Part shown: positions 37,937 through 49,107 of the stretch, in pieces
How the letters are laid out: the number at the start of each line of letters is the position of its first letter
Numbering within the stretch: position 1 is the first letter of the stretch
Source: Callaeas wilsoni
Taxonomy: Eukaryota; Chordata; Aves; Passeriformes; Callaeidae
Direction: 5' to 3'
Assembly: GCA_013398955.1 (NCBI GenBank)
Contig: VWPU01004148.1
Location: 310,001-374,000 of the forward strand
Length of the DNA: 64,000 nucleotides
Made by a program: the position numbers and the translations under genes
Notes under the pieces: model-generated
Told to the model about the DNA's origin: nothing
Seen by the model: the letters and a program-made list of their open reading frames with translations, nothing else
Database searches by the model: none

Positions 37937-40900
37937 TTTACTAGGTCTGTTAATTTTGAAATGCTCTTAAGAGAAACGTGTTGCAAACTATGCCCTGGTG
38001 GAGGAGCTGGTAGGAGACAAAAATCTAAGGTTAACACATGTCAAGACACTTGGTCTCATCTGACTTTGTAAATCAAAAAATAAAAGGTGAATGTCTAAGT
38101 TAAGACCAGTGACAACCTCCTTTTGTAGTCAGTGAGGGAAAGTAACATCTATAGAATTTCAGTCAACTCATCCTAATCAGATTGTCTGATCTGGGTCAAA
38201 AAATATCTCTAGAAGATGTCTCTTTCTTTCTGCTGCATATGAAGAAGACTTGGATAAGTAATATAGACTCAACTATCTATATATAATGTAGATATCTGAA
38301 GTTGGGTGATTTTAAACATATCTTTTATAACTCCTTTGTGTTCAAAGAGTTGGGAAATTAATTAAATCCTTATTCCTTTCTCATCTTTAGGTTGATATTT
38401 TTTCACTCTGTTTATGTCTAAAACTGCTAAAGTGATTTTCTCTCCTCTTAGCTTCTCATCATTTGGGATACCTTAAACTGTGAGGTATCCTTTATTAAAG
38501 AAGCCATTTAATTTAATCAATAATTGGCATTTAATGAATAAAGATGTATAGGTCTTAACAGTGTCTGATTCGTGGTTTTGTTATTTCCTGCAGGTAAGTG
38601 TTGACATAGTAATTCAAGCATAAGGAACAGTTGGAAAATACAGATAGTCACAATTTTAATAAATACTTTGATTTAATATTCATAGTCCAAACTTTCTTGT
38701 GCCCTTCTTCTAGAAATTAATGATGAAGGACCCAATTTTTAAAGGCTGATTTGAAAAATTTGGACTCCAGTGATTGCCCAGGATGATAATAGAACCGTGT
38801 CAGAACAAAAATTAGAATCCAGATCTCTCAGCTACCAGGAAACGGGAATATTGATGTGCAGGTAGCATAATGTGGAGTGTATTTGTTTTCACATCTTGAT
38901 AAGTGAACCCCCTTAGAGGTGAATGAGTTTTCTATGACATTTAAATAAATATTTCATTCTAAATCCATATATATCAGAATGAAGGGTGGAGAGCTCTATA
39001 AAGCAGTTCTAATTAAATATCAGTGCTGTATCAGGTAAATAGATTGGTGACTAGTGCATTTAATTCTTGTCTATTACTACATAATTCAACATTTTGGGTC
39101 ATGAAGGGATGACAGTTAACTAGCACTAGTAATCAGTGTTTCCATCTATCAAGTAGTGTTTACTTCTGAATTAGAAAATTGATCAAAATTGATCCTCTTG
39201 TCTTAGTTTTTGAAAATCTATTGGCCTTCTACCATCACTGTTTAGTATGGCACCACTTGAAAATAGTAATAAATTATTTTCTGAAACTGTACGTCTCATT
39301 TCCAATGAAATTTGACTAGTTTTAAGTCAGCAATTTTTCACGGTATCTGTTTGCATTTCTTTGCAATTAAAATGTGGGGTTTACTTCATAGTGATCTCCC
39401 TAAAGGGTTTTAGTGTCTATCATCACTATAAATTCGTGTTTCCTAGCCAGTAAACAAGAATCCCATTGTTTTATGCTGAAATAATCACTTTTGGAGAATG
39501 AGATTTCAATTTGTTTTAATCCTTTTAGCCTGCAGCTGTTCTCCCTCAGTCATTATAACTCTAACTTAAGTTCATTTTGAGTAGCACATGTATCTTTCTA
39601 GTCCAATCCATTTCCACACCATTTTTCACCAGTAGTCAAGCTTAGCTAGTAGAAAACAATGAAAAAGATGTTGCTTTAAGCACTGGTGAGTTTTCTATTA
39701 CATCCCTCATTAAAACAGAATTAAAAATAGATAACATTATAGGTATGTGTGCTGCTATGTACAAAGCCCCACAAATATAATTTCCAAACACTTTACCTAG
39801 CAATTCTTGGTTTCCTTAATTGCCATTGGTTGTCTCTTTTCAGGATATGATAGTCCTTTTTCTCTGCAGTGATATGATAGTGCTTTATCTCTTCCTTTTT
39901 TTTGTAACTAAATTTGAACTTTAAAGTGGAAGATCTGGGTAAAATCTAAGTATAAACTGGCTGTACAGAATGGCCATGAAGAAGCAAATTTCTGCCTGAA
40001 GAGATGCTGTGCTCTTCTATAACATGATTATCTGCTTGTTAAGCTGTCTTCATGTTTATAACCTGCCTTTTGGCCAAGGGCCAAAAATGCTGCAACACTG
40101 AAATAAAAAACCAACTGAAATTCTTTTAAGCTCGGATAAAGAATTGTCACTTAGCCCCAAAATTCCCTAGCATATGTTCATTTTCTTTGTTTAGTTTATG
40201 TGTGGTTGTGGCACTAAACAACAGTCTAAAATCTGTATCTGTGTTGTATTTTAAGCAGGAGTAAATGGACCCGGAAGGGAGTGGTATGTTATCCCACAAG
40301 CACCAAAGGCAGCAATCTCAGCAGCTACAAGACTGGGCTTTAAAATTAAGCTCTAAAGCTGGAGCAGGATTATAAACCCCAGAAAATGTGTATGAAACAA
40401 TAATGTATATAAATCTTTGGTCTTATCAAACAAAATCTACATGAAGCAATAAGTTTTTTAAACCAGAGAAATGGGCAAAGGCACTCAGAACAGTGCTGCC
40501 AAACCACTGGATTCAGAGTCTGCTTCAGGGATTTCCTTAAATACTCAAGTTAATGTAATTTCTCAGGCTTTATGAGCAATTACTTTTTCTTTTCTTTGTT
40601 TGTCTTTATTTTTTTGCCCATGGCAATGCAATATTTTTGCAGGCATGTTTATTTTTCACAGGTAAAGACAGCATATTAAGTATTTAGACCAAAATAATTG
40701 CTTAGTCCCTACTCATTTAGACGAAAGCCAGCAGTAATAAAAGATAATAAGAGAGAATATGCTTTGGGTTTCTTTCATTAAAACTTCCATTAAAACCTGC
40801 TTCTTTCTTCTTTTTCCCTTTTATCATAGTTCCTTGTCTAGGTATTTATCTTTGCTTCACTTTGCATTTTTTGTATGTTCCTTTCAGCAGACTCCCTCCA

Positions 40901-42308
40901 CATGCTCTCACCCCTCTCTATCTCCTCTTTCTTTCTCACTGTCTCCATCTTTTTTGGAACTTTTTCTGCATATAGCAAATAAGTTCATTTTCTCCTAGTC
41001 TAAACCCAGCTAAAATCTTTGCATGTCACTGTGTACAATGCAGCCTACTGCACTGAGAAAATGATGAACTAAAATCTTTGAAGGTAGGAGAGCAAAAGAG
41101 GCTTTAACATCATTATTTAGGAAGCTACATAAGGGACTTCATTTCAGAAGATTCCGCATGACCACAACAGGCTTTCAGCTCTGTGACTATATGCTCGGTT
41201 TGCTAGAAAATGAAGTCACTCTTTTTGAAGGCATTTATTTATTTATATGTCAAGTTTGGTTATGCCATCTAAAATATTATAATCATTCTTCATTTTCTCT
41301 CTTTTCTGGAAATCTAATTGCTGCTTTGACAAAAAAAAAGTACTTTGAAATTATATGTTACTTTCAAGTTCTAAACTCAAAGTTATTTCAGACTGATTAA
41401 TTATTTTAGCAATATTCATTCTTGAAGGATTCAAAGCATTGTGCAGAGATATATGCTTCATCATACTTTCATGTAAAAAACTTGGAGTTCAATAAGATCT
41501 GGAATTAAAGTGATGACTCTTTCAACCCTCTCTTAAAATTATTACTCCTTTGAAACTTACACTGTTGTAGATTCTTAGGAATTATGAGAACTTTTCCTTG
41601 GAGGTCATACAAAAAGGAGGGCTGCTATTTAGATAAGATAATTCTGTAAGAGGTCTGTGGGAAGACAAAAGGAGATGGATGACTTCAATCCCCACGTACA
41701 TATTAGCCAGTAGAAATGATCTCCATGGCAGGAAAACAAAACTGCACCGTTTCAAAAACAGATGTCCTCTGAGAGAACTAGAGAAATGTGGTTTTTTTCA
41801 TTGATGAGGAACTGATGAGAGACCTGTGACAGAACTGTAAAAATACTGAATAAAACTTTTGAACCAACAGAAGAAATCCTTCATAATGCACTGGGTCTGT
41901 CATAAAATCCTAGTATTACCTATAGGAAACATGACTCCTGTATTTTTGTACTCCTACATTTGCATCTATGCTTAACTGCCTCAAAACACTTTCTGCTAAG
42001 AACCAGGTTGCAGTCAGTACATCACAGAACAAGAAACATCAGATGCAAGATTTTGATATCCCAAAAACCATCTCTTGAAATCAGTCTACCCACCATTCCA
42101 TACACAAACTTCCATTATTTTTATATGCATGATAAAAATCCCCTCTGCCAAGGTGTTATGATGTGGTTTAAACCCAGAAGAGCAAAGAAAATTATGTCTC
42201 TGTGTATAAGACTGAAAGAACTTTGAAGGTTCAAAATATACTTGAAAAATGCAATTAAAATGAGGCTAGATGTTGGTGCTGAAAAATTGATATATTTTAT
42301 TTAATAGT
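37937..42308. other. Unique AT-rich DNA, no gene seen
   Basis: No gene. A small imperfect duplication (ATATGATAGT, 39845 and 39872) is present. Frames at 40759-40998, 41158-41400 and 41960-42226 carry no recognisable motif. Confidence 0.5.
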
Positions 42309-42418
42309 AAAAGAGGCAAAGAGAAGGAAAGAGAAAGAGAGAAAGTAAGAGGAAGGAAGGAAGGAAGGAAGGAAGGAAGGAAGGAAGGAAGGAAGGAAGG
42401 AAGGAAGGAAGGAAGAGG
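42309..42418 (+). repeat. Polypurine tract with (GGAA)16 microsatellite
   Basis: A/G-only text leads into about 16 pure GGAA units at 42351-42415. It is probably length-variable between individuals. The proline/serine/phenylalanine repeat in the minus frames 42266-42484 and 42297-42677 comes from this. Confidence 0.95.
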
Positions 42419-42446
42419 TGGATGTGTGTGGGGGGGGTGGGGGGAC
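42419..42446 (+). repeat. G-run next to the GGAA array
   Basis: GTGTGTG is followed by a run of eight G, a T, then six G (42430-42444). It may form a G-quadruplex. Confidence 0.85.
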
Positions 42447-42479
42447 AGTGAGAGAGTGATGGGGGTTAGGTGGAAGCAT

Positions 42480-42899
42480 ATCACCCATCCGAGGGTCCCA
42501 ATGACATCTCGTTGCTCCCCTCCATCTGAACTTCTGGTGGTGAGGGTCCCCTGCCGCCGCCACCTCGCCCTGCCACGCCGAAGAGTCTAGAATCCCATGG
42601 ATTAATACACGTTTAGGCCAGGTGGGAACGCCCATGTGCCTCCCTTGCAGGAGGCCAGTTGACACTCGTCCATGCAATGCTATGGATCTGTTGCATCATG
42701 CTGCAGTGCTCTGGTGCAGGGTCTGGGGACTCCTCGGGGGGCCTTCGATGGACCACGACAGCCCCTCTGCAGCAGATGCGGCTTGTCCCAGGGTGCAGTG
42801 GCCCTGCCGCTCTGCTGGCCAGAGGCCTTTCCAACACACCCTTTGGTGCAATCCTGGCAGCTGACAGCCCTGGGCCTGCCGTCTCCACTCCCAAGGGGT
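42480..42899 (-). mobile_element. GC-rich block, possible ERV leader region
   Basis: This block is strongly GC-rich and rich in CpG compared with everything around it, and begins sharply after the GGAA and G-run repeats. On the minus strand it follows directly from the presumed LTR end at 42900, where a retroviral leader would lie. Open frames on both strands (longest minus 42613-43008, 131 codons) are arginine/proline-rich with no gag, protease, pol or env motif. No convincing tRNA primer binding site is visible just after the presumed LTR. It may instead be an unrelated CpG-rich repeat. No protein function is proposed. Confidence 0.35.
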
Positions 42900-43330
42900 T
42901 GTGAAAAACAAGGTTCACTTTCCTGTTAGGATTTAAAACTTTTAATAAAGAGGCGATAAGGAACAAAAACAATAAAGCAAAAAAACCAGCGCTGGGTACC
43001 CTTAGCACTCAGCCAAGAGCACACCTGCTATTGTGGGGACACCCTTGATATACCTTTACTATTGCATCAGCATAATGTATATTCATAAACAATTATGCGT
43101 ATTCATACTAGTTTACATATTCCAGGAGCTGTTTAGCATGACTCCTCCTTGGGTCCGCCTTTTTAGAGCATGTGCATTCCTTGACTGTGGCTTTAGTCCG
43201 TTGTTCTCTCCTCCAGCTTGGGCTTTGGTCTATGGTGTTTGCAGACGGTAATTGCTGATGGTTGGTAAGTCAGTAGCAGAAGGAGGTCCACCACACGTTC
43301 ACTGGATGTCATCCAGCTAAGCAGACAGTT
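42900..43330 (-). mobile_element. Probable ERV LTR, minus strand
   Basis: Read on the minus strand, the block holds a TATA-like GGTATATCAAGGG (plus 43046-43058). About 50 bp further is GGGTACCCAGCGCTGG, then T-rich text with CTTTATT elements, and it closes in GTTTTTCACA at 42900, a CA-type LTR end. This order resembles U3-R-U5 of an avian betaretrovirus-like LTR from memory. The U3 boundary is not fixed; candidate ends ACCACA (43295) and AGACA (43327) are not flanked by a copy of the GGGGT next to 42900. AATAAA words on the plus strand (42942, 42970) leave the opposite orientation open. Confidence 0.45.
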
Positions 43331-46300
43331 TAATTGCTATAACTATATCATCTATTTTACTACTATTAATAACAGAAATAAAGGCATTAGCTAAAAAACC
43401 TATATCCTTATAGTAAAGCTACTTTAACATTACACATATAACATCCTTTAATATTTGTGGAAAGCCAATATTATAATATGTATTTATAACAGAGTTAAGC
43501 TTGGTCCCGATGTGAATGTGTTCTTTTCTGCCATTCCAGAGTTGTTACTTCATCTTATCTCCAGCAGCGAGCAGTTCAGGGCCCCAGTCAGGAGCAGTTC
43601 AGGGTGTGGTGATCTTCTCTGCAGCTTTTGTAATATAGTTTTCAAAGTCCTTCATGAAAATATTTAAGTCATAAACTATAATATTTCAGTCTCTGACACA
43701 AGGCAGAAATTTAGTCAAATCAAGAATAATGAGAAAAATAATAGCTCTTCACTTTCACAGAAGCTTCCAAAGACTACCTTCCGGGCTGTGTATAACAAAT
43801 GCCTGAGAGAAGCAGAAGCTGACAGTTACAAAGGGCCTTTAATTTAATCTTTTCATCTCATATGTACAAGTAAATTGTAATGCCTGTATATGTATAAAAT
43901 ATCTCTACATTCTGGAGCAATTTGCACTTTCCATACAGAATGCATAACAAATAAAATCAATCACTTTAACAAGAAAAAAAAATATTTAAATGTAATTTGA
44001 TCATAAGAATTAATGAAGTAGCCGAAGTCATGAAAAGAGTAAAAAAGGAAGACTAAAGTAAAACAAATCAGTAAACTGTGATGAAAAGCGTGGGAAATTT
44101 ACCTATAGCTTTTCAGTAGCCCACAGTTACATAGCATTCAAAGTGCAAACAATCTTTCTGCAATAAAAATAAACAGGGAGGTCAAGAGGAGAAGGCTGTG
44201 TTTGGGGTTATTTTGTTTTGCTTGACTTTGTTTCTTTTCGCATTAGTCTGGGATCTCTTATGGTCTGTAAAATCTTCCAAATATCATTTAATTTCCTGTG
44301 AAGGGAATAATTTTTCTCTCCATTAGCTATGAAAGTATATTTACAGGGAGGACATCTCTTTAATGAATGGTTAAGATGGAAGGATAAAATCTAGTTCTCA
44401 AGATATTTAGTCTAAAACTACTGAAATTGGTCTATCATTTGGAGAAAGCTGAACAGATATTACTGATTTTTAGCAGTATTTTACAGAACCAAGATTAAGG
44501 AGGAAAAAAACCGAAAAAACAAACCAAAACAAGTAAAAACCCCAAATCATCATTTTCCTTGCCGGAAATGTCCCTAGAGAGTCTGAGCTGCAATTTCTGC
44601 AAACTTTAAAAAAGACTTATGTTTGCTGCGAAACTTTCATAGCAGATACTAACCTTTACATCTTTGAGGATGTCTGTCTTGAGACACATTAAATTTATAC
44701 ATAGTCTAATAACTATTTGAAGACATTTGGACAAGAAATAATGACTTTTACCAACTTTGGAGAAGTGAAAATAGTCTGAAAAGTCAAATTGACACAGTGG
44801 GCTAAAATAGTCCCGATTGTGAAATTTATTGCTACTGAACTGCAACAAAGCATGTCCTGAAGAAAGGTAATTCTTGGTACAATGGGCTTTCTGAAGACAG
44901 AAGAAGAACAGAAAAGCTGATTTTAACTCAAACAGTGTCGTCTCAATCTAAAAACAATTTTAGAGTGACATTACTGATGGTGTATATACTGGGAAATAAA
45001 CATGGAAATTGATAATTGTTTTAATTCATATCAGAAGCATTAAATAGAAATTCTAACAGAGCTCTTTTTTTTAACATTTTTTATGTGTGTCTCAAAGACA
45101 AAAAATTGGCCAATATATTCCTTTGATGAACTGAAGAGGAGAAATAAAAAATAATATTGGAAGTAGTCTTTTATTCAAGGCAATCAATGGATATAAACCA
45201 GAGAAGTCAAGAACATTAGGAGGACATTTATCTTGTATAACTGCAATTTGGAAATAAACACAAGTTTTTACCACAAAAGATTTCCTCATTTAAATCAGCC
45301 AAATAAACAAAAGTCTTCAAAAGGCAAAATGTCCCTCTGCTGAAAGGTATCACATCTAAAAGTATTCAAAAGCTAAATCTCATAAAACTGAGGAAAGAAT
45401 AAAAAATCGCTTACCTAAACAATAAAATCTTAGATTTGTTTACATAAATTTAAAGGTCCAGTGGGCTTAAACAGAGTTTATATGTCATTCTCAAAAAGAT
45501 AGGATGAGACCTAATAAAAAGAGTTAGAATTACTCAGTTAACATTTCCCTGTCATTTCCCTTTATACAATATATGGAAGAATTAGGCACCTTAATTAAGG
45601 TCAAATCCTAAACCCAGTGCATTCAATAAAACTAGTGCTCATCTGATGATCTCTCAAGATTGACCTTTAAGTTACCTGGAGTCTCTCTCTCCAAGAGACT
45701 TGCTGCTTTCCTCCTGTCAAGATTACAAGTCTTTCAATTATTTACCTATGATTGGGTGTCTGCTCTAAAATTTCAGACCAGACATATCCTGTCTTTTCCA
45801 ATGGATAGTTTGTACAGCTGCTGCTGAGGTTGCTCAAGCTCAGCAGGTAGGTTTTAGCATTACTTCACAAAATACTTTGTGTCCAAAGTATGAAAGAGCA
45901 TTTTTGTTCTTTTTCTGCCTGAAAGTAAGTCTGAACTGAAAAAGTGATTCAGTTTGCACTGAAATAGAATGATCTCTGAAGATGTAGGAATATGGTATTT
46001 TTCTGAGATGGGTGACATTCTGACTGAAATTGTAAATTTTTTTGTACATTACTTGATACATTTGTTTTAAAGCAGGTGTGAGAATTAAACTATGTATTCT
46101 TAGTTCTTCAGCTTGAAGTCAAAGCAGAGCTGAAGAATTGCTCCAGTTTCATCAGGTAAGCATTGGCAGGTCTTTCCCAGAGCCATGTAAAGGTTTTAGG
46201 TACCCGTACACAATCTAACTTATTATTTTAAAAGTAAAGTGGTTTTAATCCATTCATTAGCCCTGCTTTGAGGAGAAACATTAAGAGAATATTTTGTATA

Positions 46301-47062
46301 ACCTACTGAAGCGTCCTGTTCTTTTGTATTCAAGTGTGGTTTCCACAAAACTCAGAGAAGAAAGTGAAAAACCATTTTGATCACAAAACTTACACTTTTG
46401 ACAGTTCTAGAGACAACAGAATGTTAACCAAACAATGGCAAAAAACCCCACTTCAACACCATAGCATGATACACTGCAATAAAAGTGTTGTATTTTTAAA
46501 ACCAGCTTTCATTGAATATTTGCTCATTTAATTAATGTACTGGTGCACAGACTTACGTTCTTCAGAAGCTGACTCTACGTGTTCAAGAAACTGACTGTTA
46601 CTACCTGCCATCTCTTCTATAAAAACAATTGAACATATGTGCACTATTCTAAAATATCTGCTAGCAGAATGCTAAAGACATTTGGCTCAACTTGAAACTT
46701 CCAGCAGAAGAAAAATAATTACTTCTATTTAAACAATAAACACATTTGCAAGAATAACAGGAAAGTTTCACACGTTTCTGCTTACAGATTGGTTAGATCA
46801 CAAATACCTTCTGCTTTTTCATATCCATAGGGAACAAAAGGCTATGTACTTTCTCTGATCCTCTATATTTATTGGAAACTAAGTTAGAGAGACAAAAGTG
46901 TCAGCCACTTAGAGATGAAGAAACTGGGGAAGGAGCAAGTAGCTCCATGAACCATGAACTATAATAAATACATTAGCATTAGGGATTACTTCTAAGTTTT
47001 GGAATCTGGATAAAATACTGTTTTGAGGACCAATTCTTTTCCAAAAAGGATCACAGAAACAC
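43331..47062. other. Unique AT-rich DNA, no gene seen
   Basis: No gene. A small duplication around 43566-43604 (GAGCAGTTCAGGG twice) could still be part of the upstream retroviral block. The rest has no recognised feature. Confidence 0.45.
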
Positions 47063-47169
47063 AGATTCATAGAATGGTTTGGGTTGGAAGGGACCTAGCA
47101 GATAATCTATTTCCAACCCCTGTGCTGTGGGCAGGGACACCTTCAACTAGATTTCAAAGCAACTTCAGG

Positions 47170-47640
47170 TCCTTTCAGGCTGGTGGAAGTTTCCCAAGAG
47201 GACCACGGCTTTTGAATGTGGCTGCTCCTATCTGTCTGTAGAAGGTCTCATGAGCTTGGTCTTCCTGGTCTGGTGGCATGTAGCAGACCTCCACTCTAGT
47301 GGCAGCTGGCCCTGCCCTTCTTTAAGCCTGACTCATAAGCCCTTGATGCATCTCCAGATGAAGTTCCATGCACTGCAGCTGGTCATTGGCACAGAAGGCA
47401 ACACTGCCTTCTCATTTCCCCTGTCTGTCCTTTCTAAAGAGCCTGTATTCTTCCATGCCAACACTGCAATCACAGGAGCTATCCCACCAGGTCTTCGTGA
47501 TACCAAGCAGCTGCACAGCTTCGTAGCCCTGCAGCTGTGCATGCATCTGTAATTCCTCTTGTTTATTCCCCATGCGGGGTGCATTTGCATAGACACATTT
47601 AATTTGGGCCCTTAATGAATCTGAATTACTGGCTTGAGTG
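47170..47640 (-). pseudogene. CR1 ORF2 remnant (APE endonuclease domain)
   Basis: Minus-strand text gives the APE endonuclease blocks in order: a NKQEEL-like N-terminal helix (about 47550-47570), GITKTWWD (about 47480-47505, E of the usual ITETWW replaced by K), GYRLFRKD-type text (about 47425-47445), EVCYMPPDQEDQAHE (about 47247-47292) and VLLGNFHQP (about 47180-47205, D of LLGDFNHP replaced by N). Loss of the catalytic E and D and several frameshifts make it inactive. It ends abruptly at the 3' tail. Confidence 0.85.
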
Positions 47641-47779
47641 AGTGCAATTCCTTTGCTCTGCTCTTCAGGTGCTCTCCTACTGACTTGGGATCCACCTCCA
47701 GGCTATGGACATCTCTCACTGGCATTGGCACCCAGCTGGTAGGAATAGATTTGACTTCTAGGAGTAGGTAGAACTGAGG

Positions 47780-48115
47780 TTCCCCTCCCCTGACAACTTT
47801 AGTTTAAAGCTCTCTTCACCAGCTTGGCAAGCCCATGACTAGAGATGCCTTTCATTTTTTGGATAGACAGACCTCATCTGTTCCCAGAGGATGTTTCTCA
47901 AAGTGAGTCCCATGGTCTAAGTAGCTGGAACTTTGGCTGTGGCACCAGTCCTGAAACCACTTCTTGATTTGCCAGATTCAACTGGCCCTTTCAAACCCCT
48001 TCCCTTTGAACAGGAGAATTGATGAAAATCTACCTGCACTCCAGAGTCCCTCATGTTCTTAGATGTGCATTCCAGAGTTTTACCTTTGGTGTTCAAACCA
48101 GCCATACTGACATTA
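47780..48115 (-). pseudogene. CR1 ORF1 remnant (SGNH esterase domain)
   Basis: Minus-strand text keeps the esterase layout. GLNTKGKTLECTSKN stands where GTND plus the following helix is expected. Then come SGVQV and SKGRG blocks, and LDHGTHFEKHPLGTDE near 47880-47925. The catalytic D-G-x-H-L segment reads D-E-V-C-L, so the histidine is lost. A KLVKRALN-like end lies near 47805-47825. Frameshifts separate the blocks; the open frame 47917-48105 covers only part. Not functional. Confidence 0.8.
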
Positions 48116-48120
48116 ATTCC

Positions 48121-48523
48121 ATCTGATTTTTAATAGAAATAGCACTGAGATTCCTCCAGTGTGAGGAGGGAATGGAATGACAGAAATAGTTCTATGAAAT
48201 ACTCCCATCCTTTCTGGTTAGCCTGTCAATGGTCTGACAATCAGAATGTACTACACTTAAACTGGCAGAGCTATGAAGAGGCATATTATCTGATTGAATA
48301 TGACCTTATCAAGCAATGAATCAAATGTAATGTCTGTTAAATCTGTGTCTCAGTTTTAAACTTCATTCAGCAATACAGTAATGAGCAAAACACAAGCACT
48401 CTTAGGGAGTTAAGAGCTTGCAGATTGAGAAGAAATCTCAGTCTTTAATCTCCTGTGTACTAACTCTGGTTTATAGATTCTCTCCCAAGCATTTAATGGA
48501 AGATACATATTAAGCTTAATTTA
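48121..48523. other. DNA next to CR1, no gene seen
   Basis: Nothing recognised; decayed 5' CR1 sequence could continue a little way here. Confidence 0.4.
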
Positions 48524-48570
48524 AGTAATTTAACTGACAATCAAATTACTGTCAGTAATTTAACTGACAG
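48524..48570. repeat. 16 bp direct repeat plus hairpin
   Basis: AGTAATTTAACTGACA occurs at 48524-48539 and 48554-48569. The second copy is part of a perfect inverted repeat, CTGTCAGT - AATTTA - ACTGACAG (48549-48570). Confidence 0.8.
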
Positions 48571-49061
48571 AAGTTGGTATTTATACCATATTTAAAGCAA
48601 ATAGCTTTCTTCTCACTGAATGCATTTGCTGTCTTCAGAATATGTTTTTATAAATCTTAATTAAAATTTTCTAATAAAGAAGAATATGGAAGAGAAGCCA
48701 GATATCTGGAAATCCAGTATTTCTGAAAAGAAACAAAATGAAATTAAGAAACAAAGGAACAAGAGACAGCTAATCTCAATACTTTATAAGTTTTTAGATT
48801 TCTTTCCTTTAATTCTTTGATCAGAGATAAATCTTATAGAAAATAACTGCTTATATAACAACAGTATCTGTGTATGGAAACAATGTTTATAGAAGCCAAG
48901 TCTTACCTTGTCTATATTTTCAATTTAAATATCTAAATTTTATGCTAAAGATATACAATAAGTCCTTTTATAAAAACTATAATTTTAGAAAGGAAGTAGA
49001 TTGAGTGCATTCAGCCTACTAAGATGCTTGAATGTGCCAGACAGATATATTCGTCAATTTC
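48571..49061. other. AT-rich DNA, no gene seen
   Basis: Nothing recognised. Confidence 0.5.
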
Positions 49062-49062
49062 T

Positions 49063-49103
<41 letters not shown>

Positions 49104-49107
49104 TTAT
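49062..49107 (+). repeat. (TA)n microsatellite joined to a T run
   Basis: About 11 TA units, then about 22 T. It accounts for the IYIYIY and poly-K parts of the minus frame 49019-49372. Confidence 0.95.

Larger units (their letters stand above)
47063..48120 (-). mobile_element. CR1 LINE, minus strand, internally deleted
   Basis: Read on the minus strand from 48120 down: ORF1 esterase remnant, ORF2 endonuclease remnant, then a direct jump to a CR1 3' tail. The tail is visible on the plus strand as TTCATAGAATGGTTTGGGTT and GGAAGGGACCTAGCAGATAA, then GTGGGCAGGGACACCTTCAA (47067-47146). The reverse transcriptase and most of the 3' untranslated region are missing: endonuclease text stops near 47170 and tail text starts near 47150. 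That makes about 1.05 kb of an element normally several kb long. Unlike the common 5' truncation, this copy keeps 5' coding sequence and has lost its middle. Confidence 0.9.

Noticed and set aside
37678..37970. Phenylalanine/serine-rich and lysine/glutamate-rich frames
   Set aside because: Pure composition effect of the polypyrimidine tract.
42158..42180. GTGGTTTAAACCCAGAAG, like the end of the LTR at 61547
   Set aside because: Similarity stops after about 17 bases.
42266..42677. Frames with repeated FLPS
   Set aside because: Translation of the GGAA microsatellite.
47250..47596. 100-codon plus frame and 87-codon minus frame
   Set aside because: Both are out-of-frame readings of the CR1 endonuclease remnant.
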